64,000 nucleotides of DNA from Allolucifera butyrica (GTDB lineage Bacteria > Bacillota > Negativicutes > Sporomusales > UPPP01), in assembly GCF_900476375.1 (NCBI RefSeq), contig NZ_UPPP01000071.1, positions 20,494-84,493 on the forward strand, written 5' to 3'. Under the pieces are notes generated by a model, which saw nothing but the letters and a program-made list of their open reading frames with translations, was not told where the DNA came from and ran no database searches. The translations under genes were made by a program, and so were the position numbers. Positions within the stretch are counted from its first letter, which is position 1. Each line of letters starts with the position of its first letter. This document shows, piece after piece, positions 8,504 through 14,961 of this stretch.

Positions 8504-9085
8504 CGCCAGATAGGAGCAAATACACTGGATAAACCGTTCCGAATAAGACTTTAAATCATACCGGCCTTCCTTTAAACACCAATCAAACACAATTCCCCGC
8601 AGGATGACAAAGATAAAATCGACAGCTTCCCCGGGCGGCATCTCCGCCGACAATTCCTGTTTGGCCTGCCCTTCCTGGATCAAATCCCGGAGAATTGTCT
8701 GCATAGCCCGCCCTTGGGCTACAAACAGTTTATTCTCCGAAGTGTAGAGGTGTTTTACCATGTCAAAACCGTTCGTGGTCACAAACTCAATATAAGCATT
8801 TAAATATTCCCTGATTTTCCCCAACGAATCGGCTGATTTAAGGTTCGTTTTAATTTGTTGGTCGAAATAATTGTCACCCTTGTTATATATCTCGAATAAG
8901 ATATCATTTTTGGACTGAAAGTAATGATAATAGGTTCCCACGGACACACCGGCGGCCTGACAAATGTCGCTGACCGAAATATTGGCAAATCCTTTTTTGC
9001 GTATGAGTTTCATAGCCGTATTGTATATTTTATTGCGCGTTGCCGCCGCCTGCAGTTTGCGGCTCGTCATCTGTTTCGTTTTCAT
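8489..9085 (-). CDS. TetR/AcrR family transcriptional regulator
   Basis: 198-aa one-component repressor. An N-terminal helix-turn-helix (ISVSDICQAAGVSVGTYYHYF, about residues 35-55) is followed by a helical ligand-binding domain without a recognisable ligand signature. The start MKTKQMTSRK at 9085 was chosen because AAAGGG lies 7 bp upstream; the longer frame begins with non-family residues. It probably controls the downstream enoate reductase and perhaps itself, given the repeat at 8206-8237. The GTYYHYF motif is typical of regulators in the FadR/AcrR branch. The effector is unknown. Confidence 0.85.
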   Translation of the reverse strand: MKTKQMTSRKLQAAATRNKIYNTAMKLIRKKGFANISVSDICQAAGVSVGTYYHYFQSKNDILFEIYNKGDNYFDQQIKTNLKSADSLGKIREYLNAYIEFVTTNGFDMVKHLYTSENKLFVAQGRAMQTILRDLIQEGQAKQELSAEMPPGEAVDFIFVILRGIVFDWCLKEGRYDLKSYSERFIQCICSYLAKKAL

Positions 9086-9189
9086 GTGCAGCCCTTTCCA
9101 CCAAGACACTTGTAAAGTGATTATAGCACAATCCAAATTAAAATAGAAATAAGCAACAATACCAAAACGATCTGACTCGCAACAGCCGG

Positions 9190-10497
9190 TTATCCGGGTT
9201 TCTTATTCAGTATAATATCCAGAATAATATGGTCTGCCGCCAGTGTCCCCTGATTACCCAAACGGCAGAAATTATCAAGGGACGACTCGGCGTCGGTTTC
9301 AATAATTCCGTCCGTCGCCTGGATGGAACGATTTTCCACAGCCATAATGGCCGATTGCACGGCGGCACTGGTGCAAGTGGCCACTTTCATAGCACACCCC
9401 GCTTTGGCGCCGTCGCATAGCATACCCGTTACATTTCCCAGCATGTTTTGCACAGCATATTTAATATGAGTCAAACCGCCGCCCAGCAAATAAACAATGC
9501 CGCAGCTGGCGCCCATGCCGGCGATGGCCGCGCCGCATAAAGCGGACAGCCGGCCGAACTTTAATTTAATATAAATCGTTACCAAATGACTCAGCGTTAC
9601 AGCCCGTACGATTTCCCCCTCGTCAGCCTTTACTCTTTCGCCAACGGCCATTACCGGCAGCGTAGCACACAACCCCTGATTACCGCTGCCGGAGTTACTC
9701 ATGACCGGCAGTGGACAACCAGCCATCCGGGCATCGGAACCGGCGGCAGTCATTGTCATCGCCCAGGTGGAGAGATCATCCTGCAGTAACCCTCTGTTCA
9801 CACTGTCCCGAATGGTTTTTCCCACCTGCAGCCCATAATCATTCTGCAGCCCTTCCCAAGCCATCTGCCGGTTTATGGCCATACTTTCTTTGACAAGTCC
9901 CAATTGATTCAGGTCAACTTTCCTAATAAACTGCCACGCTGTCGCCAGATTTAAAAACGAACAATCGCCGCCGGCCGCTTCGCTGCAATCATTTCTACTG
10001 AGCACTTGCCCGTCCGCTTCCACCAAAACCACTTGAGTATGCTGATCCTCGATCACAACCCTGGCATAATGATTTGACGAACGGACCACCGCTTCAATGT
10101 ATAATTTCTTGGTGCTAACCGCTGCAGAGACGGTAACCCTGCCGCTCGCCACCATATCCTTCGCCTGCTTCAAATGGCTTGCGGCCATTTTTGACAGGAC
10201 TTCCAGCTTTTGCTCCGGCTCGCCGGCAATTACCCCCAGTGCAGCCGCCAAATCCATACCGCTCTGCCCCGTGCCGGGGATTCTAACCGCCATGGCATTT
10301 TTGATGACATTGCCGCTGGCAAAGATCTCAACCTTGCTTACGGCCCCGGCCCGGACGTATTGTTTCGCCAAAGCCGCCGCGTAGGCAATGGCCGCCGGTT
10401 CCGTGCAGCCAAGCGCCACCAGTAGCTCTTTATCCAAAAGTTTCAGGAATTTCTCTTCTTCCAGTGCCAAAGGCACTATAAAATCAGTCCGGCTCAT
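9190..10497 (-). CDS. UPF0597 / L-cysteine desulfidase (CyuA/CdsB) family protein
   Basis: 435-aa protein of the serine dehydratase alpha-like UPF0597 family. Characterised members (CyuA, CdsB) are Fe-S enzymes that split L-cysteine to pyruvate, ammonia and sulfide. Cluster-type cysteines are seen at Cys31 (ALGCTEPAA), Cys277, Cys321, Cys332, Cys361 and Cys368, with the glycine-rich segment SNSGSGNQG in between. The ATG at 10497 follows AGGAGAAAGG. It has a -24/-12 promoter and two upstream activator sites, and the adjacent sigma-54 activator has an N-terminal cysteine cluster. Cysteine-inducible catabolism is therefore a reasonable inference. Confidence 0.82.
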   Translation of the reverse strand: MSRTDFIVPLALEEEKFLKLLDKELLVALGCTEPAAIAYAAALAKQYVRAGAVSKVEIFASGNVIKNAMAVRIPGTGQSGMDLAAALGVIAGEPEQKLEVLSKMAASHLKQAKDMVASGRVTVSAAVSTKKLYIEAVVRSSNHYARVVIEDQHTQVVLVEADGQVLSRNDCSEAAGGDCSFLNLATAWQFIRKVDLNQLGLVKESMAINRQMAWEGLQNDYGLQVGKTIRDSVNRGLLQDDLSTWAMTMTAAGSDARMAGCPLPVMSNSGSGNQGLCATLPVMAVGERVKADEGEIVRAVTLSHLVTIYIKLKFGRLSALCGAAIAGMGASCGIVYLLGGGLTHIKYAVQNMLGNVTGMLCDGAKAGCAMKVATCTSAAVQSAIMAVENRSIQATDGIIETDAESSLDNFCRLGNQGTLAADHIILDIILNKKPG

Positions 10498-10564
10498 ACC
10501 TTTCTCCTCTTCTTAATAATAAAAATACGCCAAAAACTCTCTTCGTGAGACTCCTGATCATGTT

Positions 10565-10582
10565 ATGCAATTTTAATACCAA
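10565..10582 (-). promoter_or_regulatory. Sigma-54 (-24/-12) promoter of the cysteine desulfidase-like gene
   Basis: Minus strand reads TTGGTATTAAAATTGCAT: GG, exactly ten bases, then GC, with the typical TTGCAT at -12. Predicted start of transcription near 10555, about 58 nt before the ATG. Confidence 0.75.
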
Positions 10583-10632
10583 CTCAAAAAACCAGCTATT
10601 TAGAGAGATTTCCCGGCATGTAAGCGGCACTA

Positions 10633-10649
10633 TTTCTCAATTTGCGAAA
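10633..10649 (-). promoter_or_regulatory. Upstream activator site 1
   Basis: On the minus strand this reads TTTCGCAAATTGAGAAA. It matches site 2 (10692-10708) at 15 of 17 positions, in opposite orientation, with imperfect dyad symmetry (TTTC...GAAA). It lies about 60 bp upstream of the -24 element, a usual distance for a sigma-54 activator. Confidence 0.65.
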
Positions 10650-10691
10650 CAACAAAAGCGCTAACTTTATCCAATGCACCAGCTAAAACAG

Positions 10692-10708
10692 TTTCGCAAA
10701 AAGAGAAA
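10692..10708 (+). promoter_or_regulatory. Upstream activator site 2
   Basis: TTTCGCAAAAAGAGAAA, the inverted partner of site 1, centred 59 bp further from the promoter. It directly abuts the terminator hairpin of the activator gene. Confidence 0.65.
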
Positions 10709-10732
10709 CGGCTTCTCATATTGAGAAGCCGT
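10708..10732 (-). terminator. Terminator of the sigma-54 activator gene
   Basis: ACGGCTTCTCA and TGAGAAGCCGT form an 11-bp perfect stem. On the minus strand it is followed by TTTCTCTTTTTG. Confidence 0.85.
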
Positions 10733-10762
10733 AAAATACCAGCCCTTTGCAACCCTTCACAA

Positions 10763-12520
10763 TCAATCCCGGGCATATTCTTTTAGCTTTCGATACAGCG
10801 TCGCCTTGCTAATTCCCAGTGCGGCCGCCGCCTTTTCCTTTCCTTCCAGAGCCGGGCCGAACTTCGCCATTGCCGCCAGAATCAGCTGCCGTTCGGCAGC
10901 CGCTATGGACATCATGTCTCCCGGAGCTGCTTCCCCGCTGCGCTGAATTCTGTCCATAACGTGCGGCAGGGAAATCCTGCTGCCCGTTTCAATACTCACC
11001 AGATACTCGATTATATTTTCTAATTCCCGCACATTACCCGGCCACTCGTACTGCAGCAGCAGATTGTATGCGCCCGTATCCATGCCGGCCAGTCTTTTGG
11101 CATAGGCTGTCTGGTATTTTTCCAAGAAGTGGCTGATCAATACCGGCAAATCCTCCCGCCGCTGGCGCAGCGGCGGAACAACCACAGGAAACACGTTAAT
11201 CCGGTAGTAAAGATCCTGCCGGAATTGCCCCGCTTTTATCATCGCTTCGATATCTTTGTGGGTAGCCGAAATAATACGCACATCCACCGGTACAGGCTGG
11301 GTCCCGCCAATCCGTTCAATCTGCTTTTCCTGCAGTACCCGGAGGAGCTTGGCCTGCAGCGGCAAGGGCATATCGCCGATTTCGTCAAGAAAGAGCGTAC
11401 CGCCATCGGCCAGTTCAAATTTTCCCGGTTTACCGCCACGGCGGGCTCCGGTAAATGCACCTTCCTCATAACCAAATAACTCCGTTTCCAATAAGGTGTC
11501 CGGGATTGCCGCGCAATTGATCGCGATGAACGGTTTATACCGCCGTTCACTGCTGCAATGGAGCACCCGGGCCAGCAATTCCTTCCCGGTTCCGCTCTCG
11601 CCCCGGATCAGCACGGCAGTATTGGTACGCGCCGCCATACTGACCGCTTGTTTTACGTTTTCCATCGCCGTACTGCCGCCCAAGATCTCGTCCGCACGGC
11701 AGTCAATTTCCCAGCCATACCGGGATACTATTTTTTTGACCGTCTCCATTTCCTGCAGCGTGGCCACAATTCCTTTTACTTCCGCCGCATCCGACCAGGT
11801 ATTGAACTTCATGATACAATGCAGACGGCGTCCCTGCAGCCAGCAGGGAATCTCACCGGTGCCGCTTTTTCGGCTGCGCTCAAGCAAATCCTCGATTGTC
11901 AGACCGGCAAATACCCGGACAATGTTCGTGCCAATCAACTTGTCCGCCGCTACCCCAATCATTTTGGCCGCCGCCGTATTCGTATCGATAATCCGGCCGG
12001 CCGTATCCATAGCAATAATGCCTTCCTGAACGGTATTCAAGAGGGTTTCCAGTTGATTCTTCATCCCTTTTAGTTCCGCCATACGCTCCTGTTCAACGAC
12101 TTTGCTGGCCAGAAGATCCGCCATCCGGCCGAGGAAATCCAATAAATCATGCCGCCGCGCTAGCAGCGCCTGTTTTTGCTCCGGTGTAAACGCCACCAGG
12201 GCAATTACACCAATGGTCGCCTCGCCGCTTTGAATCGGGCAGCATACCTGCGCCAGTTCCGTACAATACTGGCGGGATTCGCAGCGAAGGCACACGCTGT
12301 TTTCACCCGGATCGTCGATGATTACACCCGCTCCGGTCTGCAAGACCTGAACAAACAGGGATGCCTTAATCGGCGCGTTACCCATATTTCCGGCATAACA
12401 GCCGGTACCGGCCACCCGGTATAAAGCATCATCGGTGATTGTCACTTCTACCCCTAAAACGCTGGCAATTGCCGCCGCGACCTGCTGAACGTCCTTTTTA
12501 ATCTGATACAGCTTAGACAT
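10763..12520 (-). CDS. Sigma-54-dependent Fis-family activator with N-terminal cysteine-rich sensor and PAS domain
   Basis: 585-aa enhancer-binding protein. Residues 1-140 form a GAF-like sensor with clustered Cys77, 80, 86, 93 and 94 (CLRCESRQYC then CC), which could bind metal or sense thiols. A PAS domain spans about 155-260. The AAA+ core has Walker A GESGTGKE (307-314) and the sigma-54 contact loop GAFTGA (354-359). A Fis-type helix-turn-helix ends the protein (AAALGISKATLYRKL). The start at 12520 follows GGGAGGATACT. It is transcribed towards the cysteine desulfidase-like gene, whose promoter carries the two activator sites, so it most likely controls that gene. The ligand is not shown by sequence. 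Confidence 0.88.
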   Translation of the reverse strand: MSKLYQIKKDVQQVAAAIASVLGVEVTITDDALYRVAGTGCYAGNMGNAPIKASLFVQVLQTGAGVIIDDPGENSVCLRCESRQYCTELAQVCCPIQSGEATIGVIALVAFTPEQKQALLARRHDLLDFLGRMADLLASKVVEQERMAELKGMKNQLETLLNTVQEGIIAMDTAGRIIDTNTAAAKMIGVAADKLIGTNIVRVFAGLTIEDLLERSRKSGTGEIPCWLQGRRLHCIMKFNTWSDAAEVKGIVATLQEMETVKKIVSRYGWEIDCRADEILGGSTAMENVKQAVSMAARTNTAVLIRGESGTGKELLARVLHCSSERRYKPFIAINCAAIPDTLLETELFGYEEGAFTGARRGGKPGKFELADGGTLFLDEIGDMPLPLQAKLLRVLQEKQIERIGGTQPVPVDVRIISATHKDIEAMIKAGQFRQDLYYRINVFPVVVPPLRQRREDLPVLISHFLEKYQTAYAKRLAGMDTGAYNLLLQYEWPGNVRELENIIEYLVSIETGSRISLPHVMDRIQRSGEAAPGDMMSIAAAERQLILAAMAKFGPALEGKEKAAAALGISKATLYRKLKEYARD

Positions 12521-12641
12521 AGTATCCTCCCGCTTTCCGCCTCACCTACTACGTCTAATTTGACCTTCTTCACAGGACTCCTGCAATTATGCAACGAACC
12601 CCGCCGCCTGAATCAGGCAGCGAGGCTGTCGCCGGACCGTA

Positions 12642-12974
12642 TTAACGATTTAGCTGAGACTTAATTTCCCTGATTTCTTTTTGCATGTCGATCATATTGG
12701 CCATGATATCTTTCGCCAGAATGCCGGTCATCAAATGATCCTGGGCATGCACCATCAGTAACTTTACGATTATGGAATCCCCGCCGGCTTCCTGCTGGAT
12801 CAAACCGGTCTGAACCCGGTGAGCCGCGTGTAAATTTTCTTTGGCGGAATCCATCAGCTTTTGGGCTTCTTCATAGTGCCCGTTTCTGCAAGCTTGAAAC
12901 GCCTCGAAGATATCGCTCCTGGCCGCTCCCGAGTGCGTTATCAGTTGAAATACAATTTCTTCCTCCCGTTCCAT
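12642..12974 (-). CDS. PTS lactose/cellobiose-family EIIA component
   Basis: 110-aa all-helical EIIA of the lactose/cellobiose/chitobiose family. It carries phosphate from HPr on a histidine, most likely the first one in LLMVHAQDHLMT. A TTG at 12983 gives a longer frame but lies too close to the GGGAGG, which is 9 bp from the ATG used here. Last gene of the IIB-IIC-IIA operon, 31 bp after IIC. The N-terminal EEEIVFQLITHSGAARS and DSAKENLHAAHRVQT segments are typical. The sugar cannot be deduced because no glycosidase gene is linked. Confidence 0.9.
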   Translation of the reverse strand: MEREEEIVFQLITHSGAARSDIFEAFQACRNGHYEEAQKLMDSAKENLHAAHRVQTGLIQQEAGGDSIIVKLLMVHAQDHLMTGILAKDIMANMIDMQKEIREIKSQLNR

Positions 12975-13005
12975 ATATACCAACCTCCCTAACGGACCAA
13001 AATAG

Positions 13006-14409
13006 TTAAGCCTGAATAACCTTGCCGGTATTGACCGTCTCGTGATGTTCCTGCCTCAGACACTGCTTTTCGTACAGTTTGAAAAACGGATAGTACAGCA
13101 CAAAATCCAAAGCAATAAAGATCAGAACCAAGGCCCCCGCTTTCCAGTCCAGTGTGGCCAGAAAGGCGCCGACGGGGGCCGGCGTAGTCCATGGCGCAAT
13201 AATAAATGCCGGTGATATAATTCCAAACTTGGTAAGATAGAACGCAATCACCCCGTTGATCCCTTCAATAAATATGAACGGTATGGCCAGAATCGGATTA
13301 AACACCATCGGCAAGCCAAAGGTTATTGGCTCGTTAATATTGAACAACCCCGGCAGCAAAGCAATCTGCCCCGTCGACTTTAACTGCCTTGACTTGCTTA
13401 CCAGCAGCATGATAATCACCGCCAAGGTGGCGCCGGAACCGCCGAGACAAATAAAGAAGCTCCAGAGGGGTGTTGTGAAAATATGTTCCATAGGCTGGCC
13501 GGCAACTTTAGCCGCCGCGTTGGCCAAAGTATTGGCATCCCAGAAAGGCTGCGCCACCCCGCCGACAATCGCAGCCCCATGGAGTCCCATAAACCACAGC
13601 AATTGAGCCAAAACAGTGAGAAAAAACACTCCCGGCGCACTGTCAACCGCGCTGACGACCGGTGATATGGCTTTCATAATCGCTTCCGGCACCAGCATCG
13701 CAAACTGGCTTTGGAAAAATAAGCTCACCATGTAGAATATAAAAACATTGGCAATCATCGGAAACAGCGATTCAAACGTCGCCGCCACTGCCGGCGGCAC
13801 TCCGTCAGGCATCTTAATGGTAATGCCCTTTGCTTTCATAAACCGGGCAACTTCCACGGCCAGCAGACCAACAATAATGGCCGTAAAAATCCCTTTGGCA
13901 TCCAAAAAATTCGCCGGAATGACACCCTGCCCCAATTTAGCGATCCCTTTGGCGTCCATGCCGTCCTGTATCCGGGAAAGCAAGACGGCGCTTTGCGACG
14001 GCGCCGCAACCAGCAAAAAAGAGGTTGCCGCCAAAATAGAACCGGAAAGCGGGTTCATTTTATAGGAAACGGACAAACTGTATCCTACGGCCATGGCAAT
14101 AAATAAAGCCATAATTCCCATTGTCATGGCAAAGGGGGTTAAAATCGCCGCCATATGGGCCGAAGCCCAGGCGTACCAGTCCAGTAAGAAGCGGGTAAAA
14201 AAATTAGTGCCCGTAACCCGCTGCGGATCAATGGGCGGGAAGGCCAGGATTAAACAAATTCCGCCGACAATGGATAACGGAATGGAAGCAATCACTCCGT
14301 TGCGCATTGCCAAAATATGCTTTTGATTAGCAACAAAATCAGCTACGGGCCCCAGTTTTTCCTCCAACAGCCGGCTGAACTTATCAAAAAACGATGCCTG
14401 ATTGCTCAT
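13006..14409 (-). CDS. PTS lactose/cellobiose-family EIIC permease
   Basis: 467-aa membrane permease with about ten hydrophobic segments, of the cellobiose (CelB) family. It translocates and allows phosphorylation of a beta-linked disaccharide or similar sugar. Family marks are the N-terminal LGPVADFVANQKHILAMRNGVIASIPLSI stretch and, later, LLPGLFNINEPITFGLPMVFNP with the substrate-binding NEP motif. It lies 17 bp after the IIB gene and 31 bp before IIA. It belongs to the sigma-54-transcribed operon. Confidence 0.93.
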   Translation of the reverse strand: MSNQASFFDKFSRLLEEKLGPVADFVANQKHILAMRNGVIASIPLSIVGGICLILAFPPIDPQRVTGTNFFTRFLLDWYAWASAHMAAILTPFAMTMGIMALFIAMAVGYSLSVSYKMNPLSGSILAATSFLLVAAPSQSAVLLSRIQDGMDAKGIAKLGQGVIPANFLDAKGIFTAIIVGLLAVEVARFMKAKGITIKMPDGVPPAVAATFESLFPMIANVFIFYMVSLFFQSQFAMLVPEAIMKAISPVVSAVDSAPGVFFLTVLAQLLWFMGLHGAAIVGGVAQPFWDANTLANAAAKVAGQPMEHIFTTPLWSFFICLGGSGATLAVIIMLLVSKSRQLKSTGQIALLPGLFNINEPITFGLPMVFNPILAIPFIFIEGINGVIAFYLTKFGIISPAFIIAPWTTPAPVGAFLATLDWKAGALVLIFIALDFVLYYPFFKLYEKQCLRQEHHETVNTGKVIQA

Positions 14410-14426
14410 AAACTAGCCCCCTCCTT

Positions 14427-14741
14427 TTATTTGCTTTTTTGCTGGTAAAGTTGCCGGGCAAACTCCATAATTTTATCCCCCCGCAGCGTGCCATAGTCAA
14501 CCATATTGATTACATCCAGAGGTATGCCCTTGGGCTGGGTAATTTTCTCAAATTCCTTTTTCTTAAACCGCAGCTGTGGTCCCAGTAAAACGATGTCGTA
14601 GTTATCGACTGCCGCCTCAAACTCCTCAGCCGGAATGGCGACCAGAACGCTGTCCGCTTCCTCAGGCTTTAGCGCTTTTTTCATTTTTTCCACAACTAAA
14701 CTCGTTGACATGCCGGCGGCGCAGACTAATAAAATATTCAT
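14427..14741 (-). CDS. PTS lactose/cellobiose-family EIIB component
   Basis: 104-aa EIIB with the phosphocysteine loop at the N-terminus (MNILLVCAAGMSTS, Cys8). The ATG at 14741 is preceded by GGAGGAGG; the longer open frame upstream runs through the promoter region and is not coding. First gene of the operon. Transcription starts from the -24/-12 promoter at 14782-14797 under control of the LevR-type activator encoded upstream. Confidence 0.92.
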   Translation of the reverse strand: MNILLVCAAGMSTSLVVEKMKKALKPEEADSVLVAIPAEEFEAAVDNYDIVLLGPQLRFKKKEFEKITQPKGIPLDVINMVDYGTLRGDKIMEFARQLYQQKSK

Positions 14742-14781
14742 GCTGTTGCCTCCTCCTTTAGTACTATTGCCTTTTAAAATA

Positions 14782-14797
14782 CGCAAATGCCATGCCA
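14782..14797 (-). promoter_or_regulatory. Sigma-54 (-24/-12) promoter of the PTS operon
   Basis: Minus strand reads TGGCATGGCATTTGCG: GG, ten bases, GC, close to the TGGCAC-N5-TTGCA consensus. The predicted start is near 14771, about 30 nt before the IIB start. Confidence 0.85.
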
Positions 14798-14838
14798 AAA
14801 CTAACGCATAAGAAAAAATGGTTAGTGACAGGCATGGC
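14789..14838. other. Inverted repeat overlapping the PTS promoter
   Basis: GCCATGCC (14789-14796) and GGCATGGC (14831-14838) are perfect inverted copies, with a second inner pair ACTAAC/GTTAGT. The left arm is part of the -24 element, so cruciform formation or a bound protein could affect the promoter. This may be an integration-host-factor or regulator site. Confidence 0.6.
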
Positions 14839-14861
14839 ATCTTGACCCGGACCGGCGTCTT

Positions 14862-14961
14862 TATACTCTTTTTATACACAAGTTCATTTTCGCCGTCTTT
14901 ACCGGCTTTATTTTATACTCATCGCCGGGAGCACCCGGCTAACTATACACATCATATACTC
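14862..14961. promoter_or_regulatory. Cluster of TATACTC/TATACAC boxes, candidate LevR-type activator sites
   Basis: Five heptamers TATACWC lie at 14862, 14873, 14914, 14944 and 14955. They form two pairs with 11-bp period (14862/14873 and 14944/14955) plus one single copy. They sit 65-170 bp upstream of the -24 element; the last overlaps the end of the activator gene. Helical phasing and position suit an enhancer. Confidence 0.6.

Noticed and set aside
14862..14961. TATACWC cluster read as a CRISPR-like or satellite array
   Set aside because: Units are only 7 bp with no constant spacer; position before a sigma-54 promoter fits regulator sites.
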